NCBI GenBank assembly: GCA_014529385.2 | Contig: CM043944.1 | Span: 63,948,248-64,012,247 of the forward strand | DNA: 64,000 bases | Reading direction: 5' to 3' | Origin: Adiantum capillus-veneris | Taxonomy: Eukaryota > Streptophyta > Polypodiopsida > Polypodiales > Pteridaceae | In this document: in pieces, positions 24,980 to 37,600 of the stretch | How positions within the stretch are numbered: the stretch's first letter is position 1 | Layout: each line of letters begins with the position of its first letter | The notes under the pieces: model-generated | The model's database searches: none | The model's input: only the letters and a program-made list of their open reading frames with translations | Told to the model about the DNA's origin: nothing | Translations under genes and position numbers: made by a program

Positions 24980-27067
24980 TTATGGTGAGTTAGGTGTGGA
25001 TGTAAGATAAAAGACCAGGTTCAAGAGTACAATTTTTGGGAATGAGAGGTTGGGGTAGAGATGTGGATAAAAAAGGGGGGCTAATATGCAAAGAAAGAAA
25101 AAGGAGAGGTTAAAAGCATGCTCAAAAAGAAATTGGTAGAGGTGCAAAGAAGTGTCCAGTGGATAATTTAAGGGGAGGGAGGAAAGTTTCTCCCAAATAT
25201 TAAACTCTAGATGGTATGGTGCTAGCATTTTAAAAAGGGGGGGATATCAGTAAACTGAAATTTTTAAAGATTATATAGGATAGATGTACAAAAATGGTTT
25301 GGGGGTGGCTTGTGAGGTTAAAAAAGGGAGGGTGTGTGAGGTGAAAAAGCGAGTTAAGGGGGGTGTGAACTATGCACCAGAAGGCTATGGATGTTGGGGC
25401 CTAAAGTCCAACAAATAGTAGGCCTAGGTAGGTGGGAGAGGTTAGCATCAAGCTGACAAGCTTTTGAAATGGGATTGCTAATATAGTGAGAGAGTAGTAA
25501 TTTTCTAGTGGTAGGTGTGAAGGGGATTTTGAACACGATGGGTGGATTTTTTGTTCTCTTGTGCAAGGGAAGGAGGAGAGAGGTGCGATTGAGGTAAGAG
25601 ACCTTGTTGAAAACTTTTAGGAGGAAGTTTGGTGGGTAGCCCTTAGCTCGAAGGAGTAAGTAGAAGAGGTTGCGGAGGCAGAGGTGTCCCTTCCAGGTTG
25701 ATTCTCTAATACTATACCTTTTAAGCTCTAAGATGATGAAAGCAACATTTTGATGTGTAGGGTGCCATGAGATCCAAGGGATGTAGTTGTAGGCATTTAA
25801 GGTTTTTTGATAGCAATGGGAGTCCAGGAGACCAGATGTAGTGAAGCGGGCACCTTTAAAGAATTCAATGTCAAGTATAATGGCATGGGTATGGGAGATG
25901 GTACTCGAGATTTTAATGTGCTCTTATAGAGGTTCACCATAAGAGTTTAAGAGGTGGGTAAGGGTACTGAAGGATCCATTCCATAGTCCAAAAGCATCGT
26001 CCACATAGCACTTGAAGTAGAGGAGGTTAGGGTTGAGTAAGAGAGGGCAAGAGGCTTCCCAATGGCAAAGGAAGAGACCAGCATAAACCACAGCAAATTT
26101 TGAGCCCATGGTGGTGCCTTTGGTTGTTTCCAGAATTTTTCTTTGGTGATGTAATGATGCAAAAGGGTAAGGGAGGCAAGGGAGAGGACAAGATGGGTTT
26201 TGTGAGAGTCAAAAAAGTTAGAAATGGTAGTTTTGAGAGCAATGAGGCCTTGATTAATAGGAATGCTAGGGTATAAGGCTTCAATGTCAAAGGTAAAGAG
26301 GAGGGTGTTAGGTGGAAGGGGAAGTTTGTCCAAGTCTTGGATGAGGGTAAGGGAGATTTATAGGTGTTGTTTTTGGCAAAGGAGAATTGGATAGAGTTCC
26401 AAATGGAGCCAAATAGAAGCCTTCTCAAAGAGGTAGCCCTTATAGGAACAAATAGGTCGAGAGACGATGGATGGCTTATGTATTTTAGGGATGAGGTAGA
26501 TAGGACAAGGTTTAGGGGGTTTGTTAAGGAGGGAGAGGATAAAGTTGCGTTCCAAAGAAGGAAGAGCAAAGTAGCGGAGGGTGATAGAGGAAACAAGGGA
26601 AGCTAAGAAGGTAAAAAGAATGTTAAGGCAAGGCTCATAGGTGGAGCGGTCATTGAGATGAGAGAGGCCTCTTTCTCATACCAATATAATGGTAGAATTA
26701 CTACACCCAGGTTTTTATCAGCGGGTTTTATGAGTATTGAAGAGTCTAAGGAGAGGCTAGCTAAAGCTTCCATGACAAAACGAGGTCGCTTTGAGAGGGG
26801 GGAATTGCAAGAATTCAGAATGAGGTTAAAGTTATGCCGAGTAGTAGACAAAATTTGGCTAAGATGGGGATTTATTAGAGGTGGTTTCCAAAGGGGGTTG
26901 GGTTCCTTAAAAGGAGAGGGGGGGGGGGAAGGTTTAAGGTCTTTAAATAAAAGCTTAAGGTTGAGATTTCTTGATAAATTGTAGTGTGAGTTGAGGAGTA
27001 AGGTAGGGGAAGGGTTTAGCGGGGGAGGGATGTATGTTAAGCCTAAGGCCAAGCATCGCCTTTCGGG

Positions 27068-27108
<41 letters not shown>

Positions 27109-27620
27109 GCCAAATTGTGAATTTTAAAGTTAGAGATATCGTGCTCCAAAGTTGAAACTTGATATTTGCCAAAGAGCAAGAGTTTGTAGTCTTGTGGATT
27201 TGTCAGTGGGAGCCACCATTTTCTTCTTTTTCTTCCTTTGTGGAGTGGTGGCTCGGGAGTGGCTTTTGCAATCCAAATATATGGGAGGAGGGGGGGTTCG
27301 GAGAAATAGAGGTGTACCCAAGTGTGTGGGTCGCTAAACCCTAATCCCTCCTCCTTATGTCGTTTCCCGAGTTGTTTACTTTGTGGTAGGTGGTAACATT
27401 TCGAGAGTGGTCCTTATTGTGTGGGTGCAGGTAAGGGTGGTTGCGGGCTTTCTGTGGGGGTGATGAAGCGAAGGAACCGAGGGAGAGGGGTGAGAGATTG
27501 CGGGTTTTAAGAGGGTACAAAGGATAGGCGGGGGTGTTGGGGAAAGGGGAAGATTTTGGTTTTTTAGAAACAGGGAAAGGCTTTTCAAAGGGGGGTTTGG
27601 AAGGTGGTTGCAAAGACCGT
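24980..27620 (-). mobile_element. Penelope-like element (PLE), reverse transcriptase remnant
   Basis: The minus strand encodes, in order and across frame changes, a leader with L-G-L-x-x-x-P-S-P-A near 27020-27060, then I-L-I-K-P-A-D-K-N-L-G-V-V-I-L (about 26690-26735). Next come Y-L-I-P-K-I-H-K-P and S-R-P-I-C-S (26440-26500), L-F-T-F-D-I-E-A-L-Y-P-S-I-P (26260-26305), G-S-K-F-A-V-V-Y-A-G-L (26075-26107), and the catalytic Y-V-D-D-A-F-G-L-W (about 25985-26011). The downstream segment has I-P-F-T-P-T-T-R-K-L-L-L-S-H and N-I-H-S-L-L-V near 25390-25535. The K-P-A-D-K, P-K-I-H-K-P and D-I-x-A-L-Y-P-S-I-P set is diagnostic of Penelope-like RTs. A GIY-YIG endonuclease was not recognised. A (CT)n tract (27070-27106 on +) interrupts the N-terminal part. 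Confidence 0.82.
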
Positions 27621-28426
27621 TTATTAAAAGTTATGTTGGAGGGTGGGGGTCCATCTTCGGCTTCCAGTGCTCACGAGCCCAATGGATTTTCAAGTAGCAA
27701 TGGTGAAGAAACACACGAGTATCCTACTCTTAAAAGCAAAAAGCAATAAGACCACAACTAGCTTAGTATATAGTGACAAATAAAAAAAGACCACAAATAG
27801 CTTAGTATAGTTGAACTTACTTCGAGAGATACCTGTCTGCCACGTTTAGATGGTGTACGAACAATAATCTATCAACTATAATCAATAAACAACAAAAGTA
27901 TTCTTAGCAACAACAATTTAAATAGAAACTTCAAAATTTTGGCAGCATAACGATGTAAAATGCAAATTTTAAAAAAAAATCCCATTCCGTACTTGCTTTC
28001 GTGTAGCACTACAATGCTCATGGGAAGAAACAAATACAAGACCACTTCGACATATATATAGCTCTACACTTCAATATGTGTCAATGTATGTGTGTACTAC
28101 AACAAGTGTTTTTTGTGTGTATGCAAATGCATGAAGTGTCTTTGTGTGAGAGTATGCATGATTGTATTTGTGTCATGCATTATTGTGTGGTTGTGTGTGT
28201 ATGCAAGTGTTTATGTGTGTGTATGAAATTGTATTTGTGTTTGTGTATTACAACAAGTTTATTTGTGTTTGTGGTATACAAATGCATGATTGTAAGTGTG
28301 TTTGCATGTGAGTATGCATTATTTTATTTGCATCATGTGTTACTGTGTGGTTGTGTGTGTGAATAAAAGTGTGTGTGTGTGTGTGTGTGTGTGTGTCTGC
28401 ATGATTGTATTGGGAAAATGTGTTGT
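27621..28426. other. Unassigned, degenerate TGTG-rich stretch
   Basis: No gene. From about 28076 the sequence is dominated by degenerate TGTG/TGTATG repeats with a clean (TG)n at about 28371-28397. Confidence 0.5.
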
Positions 28427-28736
28427 TGTGTGTGTGTGTGTGTGTGCGCGCATTTCCGCCATAGGAGCTCCAAATGGAGCTCCTCCATGCATTGAGAGGC
28501 ATGGTGAGAAGGCAGCACGCGCGCTGCCCTCGCTCTATTGGAGCTCCTCCATGCCTTGAAAGGCATGGTGAGAAGGCAACGCATAACCATGCCTTGAAAG
28601 GCAAGGTGAGAGGGCAACACGTGCGCGTTGCCTTCTAACCATGCCTTTGAAGGCATGGAGGAGCTCCATTGGGGCTCCATTGGAAGCTCCTATGGCAGAC
28701 CTACACACATGCGCGTGCGCGTGCACACACACACAC
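28427..28736 (+). repeat. Foldback repeat, copy 2 (complete arms)
   Basis: (TG)n-GCGCG-TTTCCGCCATAGGAGCTCC on the left is mirrored at the right by GGAAGCTCCTATGGCAGA followed by GCGCGTGCGCGTGC and (CA)n. The whole unit can fold back on itself, including its microsatellite ends. The interior repeats CCATGCCTTGAAAGGCATGG-type palindromes. It looks like a MITE or foldback element without coding capacity. Confidence 0.8.
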
Positions 28737-29989
28737 GTTGAAATAGCCACTCGGTGCAAGACTTTACACACATGCACACACGCACATTTATGTGAGTATA
28801 AAATGCACACACACGCACACCCCCTAAGTACCTTCTCTTCTTCTACTCCTTTTCCTTCACAGCAAAATAGGCTCCTTCACTTTCACTTCTCTTCATTCCA
28901 CTTTACATGTATTATATTTATAAAATATATACATTAAATCACTAAAAATGTATTAGATTTATAAAATATATACAATAAACACTTATAACGAGTATATAAA
29001 TAAACAAACTGAACACATAACGATTATATATTTCAAGTATAAAACTCTTGGTTTTTGCATTCTTCTGGTTTTGTTAACCGTCTGATATAACCGGTATAGC
29101 GATATAGCACAATAGAAGTATCAATACCAGTGCTACCAGCACCAGTACTGGCACTAGAAGTCTTTTAACTAGTGTCGGTATTAGTATGCCAGTATAGCAG
29201 TATAGTAGTTTCAGAACCAGTACTAGTGATAGCCGTTTTTCGGCTCTCCGTAATTGTCATGGTGAGTTACCCCACCCTACCAAAATCACCTAAACACTGT
29301 GGCTATTCATACCTTTTCATTGTACATAGGTGTGTGTGAGTTAAGGGGCTTTTCCCATATCTTCTTAAAACCCTCAGCTAGCTAGTCATTGGGCTAGTTG
29401 AGCCAAAATAAATAAATAAATAAAATCAAAAAAATAAAATATATTATGGCCTATTTGTGTGTAAATATTGCCTTGTATATATGGCCTAAATATAGGGAAT
29501 TTTCATAATTATTTTAGTATTTATTTAAATATTTCTACCTAGGTGTGCGTTATTTTCATATATATGCTATGTACATTTATTCACCATTACCATAATATTT
29601 TTTACCTCTGTATTCTATAAAAAATCATTTTATGCAAGCTTCTCCTATTTTTGGGCGAGAATCCACTCCAAGGAAAAACCTCAAAAGTACCTTCCACCAT
29701 CAGTCATTGCCTTTCACTAAATTCCTATTTCCTAGAGGTATTTTTTCTTATCTCTTGTAAATAAATACACTTCAATAAAAACAAATGAGGGTCTCCTCAT
29801 TTGATTCCTTATATTTTCATATATCTCTTTTTTCCATTTTATATTTATATATAGCTAACACTATTCTAGATTCCATGAATAGTTTATATACTAGCCTGTT
29901 TTTTCTCATCATATCCGTGTATTATATTTATGCATAATCCACAACCGTGCATATTTTAATACCCCTAAGAATCAATTAGTTCATTCTCT
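28737..29989. other. AT-rich intergenic stretch
   Basis: No gene recognised. At 29085-29230 there is a cluster of short CCAGTA/TACTGG words (partly self-complementary). A similar cluster of ACCAATA/CCAGTATACTGG recurs near 31945-31990. Confidence 0.4.
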
Positions 29990-29999
29990 CATGCAAGGA

Positions 30000-30838
30000 G
30001 GGGCTCACCTTTGGAGCCATATGCAAATTCAACAAAAGGGGGAGCCACTGAAGACTTTTTTGTGAAAAAAAACATGTATTTTGGTGGGATTTTTTATATC
30101 CATTTCTACTTCGAATTTGGAGCGGTGGTCAAAAGAGAAAATGTAGCCCACAAACTAAATAATCACCTCAAAAATTTTGGTGATTTTTTAAGCAACCACC
30201 GGTGAGCTATGATTTTTTGAGTGGACCCCAGTGTCTGCCCACTTTTCTCACAAGTAGCCCATAGTCTTCTCTCACCTCTTTCCACACTTCTGCACACACA
30301 CACACACTCATGCCTCTCAATCCCTCACTCAAACCTACACCTTCCATGGTTTCCCTCACCTTCTTCACCATTAACCTCCCCTCTTACTCCCATAGCTCTC
30401 ATATGAGCTCTCCATGTACATACACCATCTCTATGTCTCTCTCTATTATCTCCAAAGTACAATTCCACCTTACCCTTTCTATATATACATAAATTCAGCA
30501 TGTGTACCATGATTAACCTCTTCAAATCAAGATATCTCATCAACCAAATTACCATTTGCATCGCGATAATCAACCTTGGCGGCGGTGGCGTAAAGAAGAG
30601 AAGACAAATAAGAAGATCGATAGTCATTTTGAGAACCTACACAAGTAAGTCAAAAATTTCTTCAAGCTTCACCATCACAAGGATTTTCTCACTTCATTCA
30701 ACCATCCACCTCATTCCACCCATTGTAAATACATCATTAACTTTCTAGTGATTACTAACACTAACCATTAACATACTAACACAAAATAGCCATTGACCTA
30801 ATCATAAAAGACACATCACCTCAAGACATGTGTATAGT

Positions 30839-30897
<59 letters not shown>

Positions 30898-31800
30898 CCC
30901 TTACTTATTTTCACCTTATCTACCATCAATAATGCTCTTTTTTGAGCCCACATCCATTACCCAAGCAGAGAAAGAAGGCCCACAATGTTTTGATATTCAA
31001 AAAAATCATAATCCTGATTTGTTAGCTTGTAAATTAGGGTTTTCAATAATCTTAATGAGGGGTCTCCAACCTATAAATAGGCCCCTCTCCTTCTTGTAAA
31101 ACAACCTCCAGTATTTCACATAGCACCCCAACACTCTATGCGTGAGGAGAGACTTAGGTGTAGCAACCACTTTGTGAGCTTCACTGTTGGTGTGAGAGAA
31201 GCTTTCAAGCTACACATTGCAAGTAAGTGAGCGTGAGTTCAATATCTCAAAACCACTATTGTATATGTTCCTCCATCATCAATAAATTGATGTTTGGTGC
31301 ATCAAAGGCGTGATTCGACGTTCAAATCTTCATCCTTCTACTTGTGCGATACGGTTTAGTGAATTCAAGGTGACTTGTGTACTTTGAGTTTTATCGTTTA
31401 TCTGTTTTAAAAAGTGTTTTAGTGTGTTTTCATTGCCAACTTTGTGTCCATTGTAAGAGGGTATTGTGGTGAGAGGTCTCCCACACCCTAAGATAGTGTG
31501 AGTGTGTTGGCAATGATTAGCAATCACTAAGCATTGAGTGAGTTTTTATACAAGCTCTACGATAGCAACATAACGAACCATCTCCATTTGCAAGTCACAA
31601 ATAAGGTATTACGCAAGATCCATTCCTCTCTCTCTTCCCTTTGCTCTAGCTCTCTCTGGCCCATTTTATGTGAGTCTTGGTGTGAGGTTGCTTGTGTGTG
31701 TTTTGTGGCGCATCCTCTTAGTTGTGCCAAAATCTCTCTTGCGTCCTAGTTCGCATACCATAACTAGGTGGTACCCCTTCATTTGTTTGGATATGGGTTT
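30000..31800 (+). repeat. LTR-like region with TATA box (boundaries uncertain)
   Basis: The region contains TATAAATAG at 31072-31080 in a promoter-like setting. About 680 bp later, TCCTAGTTCGCATAC...CTAGGTGGTACCCC (about 31745-31780) matches the U5 word of the gypsy-2 LTR (CTAGGTGGTGCCCC). A segment near 30045-30100 (GAAGACTTTT then GTGGGATTTTT) resembles 33313-33350 of the LTR at 32923. It is therefore read as a diverged 5' LTR of the same element. A (CT)n tract lies at 30840-30891. Confidence 0.45.
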
Positions 31801-31814
31801 GTTGTTGTTGTTTC

Positions 31815-32894
31815 TTGCTTGTGGTTGCCCCAGCCCCAATTGAGCAGCAAGGGAGCCTTGAGAGGTGTTTAGAGGTCGCCTCTCTTGTTGCTCGCCCCGG
31901 ACCCGCCTCAGTAGCATTGAAAGTCGAAAGACTAGTACTTGTACCAATACCAATATACCAAACATGTATCTATACCAGTATACTGGCTCTCAGCATGACC
32001 CTTATAGAATTGCCTATTTCCTATCCTGAGGAGATTCTTAAGCAAATGGATGCAGTGGCAATTTATTGGCAATCTAGGTTTGGCAACGTAGATATAGAGA
32101 TTATGTTTGATCATATTGTGTTAGATGCATTTAAGAAAGCTTTAAAGAACCCTTAATTAGCACCAGGGGTGTTCATAAGGGTCACAGAAAATGGATCCCA
32201 ATGTGAGAAAGATGGCAGTATGGTTTTGCATGCATATAATCAAGATGAAGTGTTTTTCAACATGTGGATTGTAGCCTATCTTTTGTATACGCTATGCACT
32301 TTGGTACAGCATGTATCAAGCTTGTCTTTAAGCTACAGGCTTGGTGGCTTATTACCAATATCAGGAAAGGCAATGGACCTTTTTGACAACACCCAAGAGG
32401 ATAGTGACTCTTTTGCTAACTTCACATGTAGCGGTAAGCTAGGTTCTGAAGAAAATTGGGACTTGCCACATCAACAAGGAGGCCATAAATAGAGGAATCT
32501 TGGTACAATCTCCGGGATCATGATCCTAAGTATTTTTTTGGAAGGAGCTAAAGTACTCAATTATCCTTTCACTCATGGTGGTTATAAATCCTATCCTTTT
32601 TGGAATGAAGCAAGACATCTTATTGTTAGGACATTGCAGGTGACTATATATTGGGATTCTGGAGAATATTGGCACAAAATTTTGGAAGCCATAGGCTTCC
32701 CATTTACTCAAAGTCGGTTTGAGTTGTTGATCATTGATGCTCTAGTCAAGGAGCCTTGTCTATTGCTTTTCTTAAAATTAGGTGAATGCTCTAGAGATCT
32801 CACTAATGGCCAAATGCAATGGCTAGTTCAAAAGGCAACTAGATATCGGCTCCTCTACTACTCAATCAACTCAATTATGGAACTAGAGACATAA
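31815..32894 (+). pseudogene. Unrecognised 360-codon frame with two stops
   Basis: One reading frame stays open from 31815 to 32892 apart from TAA at 32154 and TAG at 32490. Its composition is protein-like (for example Q-M-D-A-V-A-I-Y-W-Q-S-R-F-G; Y-P-F-W-N-E-A-R-H-L-I-V-R-T; L-L-L-F-L-K-L-G-E-C-S-R-D-L). No Gag, zinc knuckle, protease, RT or integrase motif is visible, and I cannot name a family. It ends 15 bp before a polypurine tract and an LTR, so it is the interior, or the 3' end of the interior, of an LTR element. It could be a captured host gene, an env-like extra ORF or an unusual Gag. Confidence 0.4.
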
Positions 32895-32908
32895 ATGCGT
32901 CTAGATTC

Positions 32909-32919
32909 AGGGGGAGGGC
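32909..32919 (+). promoter_or_regulatory. Polypurine tract before LTR
   Basis: CAGGGGGAGGG lies just upstream of the proposed LTR start TGAGGG at 32923. Confidence 0.55.
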
Positions 32920-32922
32920 TAA

Positions 32923-34632
32923 TGAGGGCCACTTTTCAAATTTTGCTCCACCTCTCTCTTAGTATGCACTTGGTGGCAAGGCTTCAAGGACCCTAAGAGG
33001 AGGAAGGACCTGATGCATGAAAATCACAAAAAAAATCTATGTTTATATTTTGTACATAGTTATGGTTTTGACACATTTGGATGTTGGAAATAAGGAGAGG
33101 TAGGAACAAACCCTATGGAAAATAAATAATTCACTAATGCTGATTCTACCCGACGGTCACTACAGGTGAAGAATAAAAGTCAATAGTGAAAGGGAAGAGA
33201 GTATTATGCATTATGGAGTTGGAGTCAACAAAATATTATCAAATTCAAGCATAATTCACTTGTGGACACAAGGCTTGCACATCGAGTCAAGAGGGGACCA
33301 CCTGGAAGACTTTTGAAAGGGAAAAGACGGGCATATATTTTTGTGGGATTTTTCTCATATTGAATTGAAAAAAGTTTTCAACAACAAAGTTGTAGGCGTT
33401 GAGCTGATCTTTTGGTCCCTATTTTTTTTTTAATCTTTGGAGCTACAATTTGGGAGGTATGACCGAAATGGTTGAGCCTATCTTTCCACTTGGAAAGAAG
33501 TCACGGTTATCCAACTACACACACCAATTTCTTATAGATTTCTCTCCATTATTGCTTTATTTTCTCTTATTTTGTCAAGATTATCTCAAATATTATAACG
33601 AAGCTCTTGGACTCAAGCTATGGAAGGTGGCATGGAGACAAAGCTCGCCATGATGAAGGCGATTAGGAGGAAATTGGTCAATAAGCAAGGCACATGGAGC
33701 TCACTGATTGGGGGAATGCCTCTAACTGAGGTTACTTTGTAATAACTCCTCTTGCTCATAATCTCTTCCCTAATCACTCTCTTGGCCTATAAAAGGAGGC
33801 CTCCTCTTTTGTAAATGGAGACTACACTACACACACACACACATACCCACACACCTACACATACACACCCTTGTGGTACATGCTAGTAGCATGAACCCTA
33901 ATCACATAATCACAACACCATCACTATGCACAAAATGAGCACCATCACCATCACCATGCACAAAATGAGCACCATATCTCCACACACTTGTAATGAAGGA
34001 TTGAAGGCATGATTTCAAGAAGAAGAATGTTGGCTAAACTCATGATATTCCTCGCCATCAACTCCCATCCCTCCATTATGCTTCATATAGTCTTGTCCCC
34101 TTCTCACCTTCTTTCCCTATTCTACCTATTGTATTCATCTTTTGCAAGCAATCAGCACACTCCATCTTGGTGCCATACCTTGGGTTGTTTGGGATACACT
34201 TCATTGTGAGTATGGGTTATGATTGTTCTTTCCATTTTGCTTATGTTACGGTGTGTAGATTCGCCACCATATACACACACTCTCTCCTCTCATATTCCTA
34301 TCATCTTGCTACTTGCATCTTAAGGTGTGTGGATTCGCCAGTGAGCATACTTGCATGTCTCCCTTACCTCATTATCTTCCTTACTACATGCACGAGTAGC
34401 AAACCCATTCTCACTCACTCGTCATTCCTCTCATCTTGTTTTCCGACCACCCCATCCCACATTTGGGCGTGGATCTTGAAATTGTTTTACATGGCATGTT
34501 TGATTGTGTATATGTATGCTTCCTAGCCGCATATCTTGCTAGGTGGTGCCCCTATTGTGTATCTCCCATGATGAGGCCATCGTTCATAGTCTTGGTGTAG
34601 AGGCCATTGGGTCTGTGCACTTCCGCCTCTCA
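32923..34632 (+). repeat. ~1.7-kb gypsy LTR of the gypsy-2 family
   Basis: The right 275 bp (34357-34632) are nearly identical to the LTR end of gypsy-2 at 19076-19346 and stop at exactly the same CTCTCA. This defines the LTR end. TATAAAAGG lies at 33788-33796, followed by a (CA)n tract (33829-33842), as expected for a promoter inside an LTR. The start at TGAGGG after a polypurine tract gives TG...CA ends. Downstream (34633 on) is the coding tail of the minus-strand transposase-like gene, so this is a 3' LTR lying against that gene. Confidence 0.7.
33788..33796 (+). promoter_or_regulatory. TATA box in LTR
   Basis: TATAAAAGG followed by GC-rich GAGGCCTCC about 10 bp later and an AC-repeat after ~35 bp. 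Confidence 0.6.
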
Positions 34633-34639
34633 TTGCTAT

Positions 34640-37600
34640 CATCCTCCCTGGCTCCCTCCTCTTCCTCACTATCCTCATTGTCCACCTCTTGCACCACTAC
34701 AATGGATATGTATTTCCATTCTTCAATGTATTGCTCTTGCATATCCTCCATTGCCCACTTACACATGCATCACAAAATTGTGAGAGTATACGAAGACATA
34801 GAGCACATGGGTCCTTGGGTGAATAACCATCTACAGAATGGGTCGCACGCGAGCCTTGAATTCTTTGACATTCCCACTTGATATCCCGTTGCACTTCATC
34901 CAGAGAAGCCAACCAAAAAACTCTGTGTGTGTTAGATATGTGTGACCCAGTTGTGTCTCCAAATTTTGCCTTTAAAAAATTAACAACATAAGCCACACCC
35001 TTCATCAGTGCCCCATCTGGTTTCAGCTTTTCATGCGTTAGTCTTCTCTTGATGACAACACAAGCTGCATTGTGCTCCCCTTTTCCATGCCCTGATGCGA
35101 AGAAGTTCCACATCATGTGCAAGCATGTCAAGTGATGGTACCTAGCAACAAAATAAAAAGGTCAATGTGCCTTGAATTGCGATGTTGCACCATCTGACCA
35201 CACCCAATGATATCGCAAATGGTGACCTTGATCTTTCAGCCACTTGTCATGAAGCATAAAGCAATGCTGCACAAACAAAGTATCATGCTGCTTATCATCA
35301 GATATGTAGAAATGAAGTGTCTTCTGTATGGCACCTCGCGAATTTCTAACATATGTAATATACACAAGGATTGTTACTTGTGTTGACCACCAATGCATCG
35401 ATTTTATTTCATGATGTACTTTGAATGAATAGTTCTCCGCAAAGTCAATTATAGATATGCCAACATTGTTAGGAAATCTAGGCATGCATTCTTTAAACTA
35501 TTGTGCCTGCCACCAAAAGGTGAAGTTGCTCTTGATGAAATATTTTAGATGCTTTGCAAAAAGGCCATGGAAAGAAGCACCTGACATTTTTCGCTTCCAT
35601 CAAAAGCCACATGTCCCAGCTGACATCCATGAACACCTTGACAAACACCTCCTTGCTATCGTTGGAAATCTCATCTGGGAAGAAGGGCAACATGGTTACG
35701 CCACATTGAGAACATTCCCCGACCAAGCATTTCTTTGCGTGGAACTCGTTGTCAATCGGCTTTGGACACAAAATGGATTCCCACAAACTACTTGTGTACT
35801 GCCATACTACCTGGTTTGTAGAGCACTGATTTGCATCATTATTGCTACAACACACAAAACATCCGCATGTATGAGCTTTTCCACAATGCCCAAAATTATT
35901 CTGCCACGAGATTGAAAGCCTCCTTGAGGAATAACATCTGCACATGATACACCCAGCAAAACAAGTATACCGTTCTTTTAGCTTTTGGACAAAGAATGGC
36001 TTCAAGGCCTCAAAAGACCTAAGAGACAACTCGATCGTGGGGTGCATTCATTTGAATCTCTTGTACAGTTCCATCTGAGATACGAAAACAATGTAGGTTA
36101 TAATCCTTGAAGATGACATAGAGATGCAAGCTTGAAACGTTACAATAACTAGACCCAAAAGTTGATAGTAAAGTACCAAATTTGAAACTGAGAATTCAGC
36201 ACAGTACCAGCCTCAGGGACTTGGTACTGTGCAAATAGTACCCAAGCCATTGTAAAGTACCAAAATGAGTGCTTTGGGTACTGATTAGCCTTGAGTTTTG
36301 TAAGGTCATTGGATGAAGTACCAAAGTATTAATGACCTGGTAGTGTGCAAATACTACCCACAACATTGTAAAGTGCCAGGTTTGGAACTTTGGGTACCAA
36401 TCCCAGGGACTGAGTACTATGCAGATTATAGAGTACCAAAATTGGTGGTTTGGGTGTTGTACGGCTCTAAGTTTTGAAGAATTATTTGATGAACTACCAA
36501 AGTTCCAAAGTCTCAATGACTTGGTACTGTGCAAATACTACACACAACATTGTGAAGTACCAGGTTGGGAACTCTGGGTAGTCTAAAGTTAAGATTACCA
36601 AACAAAGAATACTACAAAGATACATGATAATAGCAGTCCGGTGGACTTGGGACTCAGAGATAGTACCCAAGCCATCCTAAAGTACCAAGATTGGTGCTTT
36701 GGGTGCTAGCCAGCTCTGAAGAATCATTTGATGAACTACCAAAGTTCCAAAGTCTCAATCATGACTTGGCACTTTGCAAATACTACACACAGCATTGTGA
36801 AGTACAAGGTTGGGAACTCTGGGTACTTTAAAGTTAAGATTACCAAACCAAAAACACTACAGAGACATGATAATATTAGTCCCATGGACTTGGTACTGAG
36901 AGATAGTATTCAAGCCATCCTAAAGTACCAAGATTGGTGCTTTGGGTGCTGGTTATCTCTAAGTTTTGAAGAATCATTTGATGAATTACCAAAGTTTGAA
37001 AGTATCAATGACTTGGTACTGTGCAAATACTAGCAACAACATTGTAAAGTGCCAAAATGGGAACTCTCGGCACTCTAAAGTTAAGATAACCAAACAAAGA
37101 ACGCTACAAAGAGACATGATAATACCAATCCCATGGACTTGGTACTGAGAGATAGTACCCAAGCCATCCTACACTAGCAAGACTGGTGCTTTGGGTGTTG
37201 TTCAGCTCTAATTTTTGAAGAATCATTTGATGAAGTACCAAAGTACCAAAGTTCCAAAGTCTCAATGACTTGGTACTGTGCAAATACTAGCAACAACACT
37301 TTAAAGTGCCAAGCTGGAAACTCTTGACACTCTAAAGTTAAGATAACCAAACAAAGAATACTACAAAGAAACATGATAATACCAATCCCATGGACTTGGT
37401 ACTAAGAGATAGTACACAAGACATCCTACACTACCAAGATTGGTGCTTTGGGTGATGTTCAACTCTAAGTTTCAAAGAAACATTTGATGAAGTACCAAAG
37501 TTCCAAAGTCTCAATGACTTGGTACTGAGAAAATACTAGCAACAGCATTGCCAAGTGTCAAGTTGGGAACTCTCAACACTATAAAGTTAAGATAACCAAA

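Noticed and set aside
36196-37374. Trp/Tyr-rich ORFs across the ~250-bp tandem array
   Set aside because: They repeat with the array unit, change frame between units and sit in an intron.
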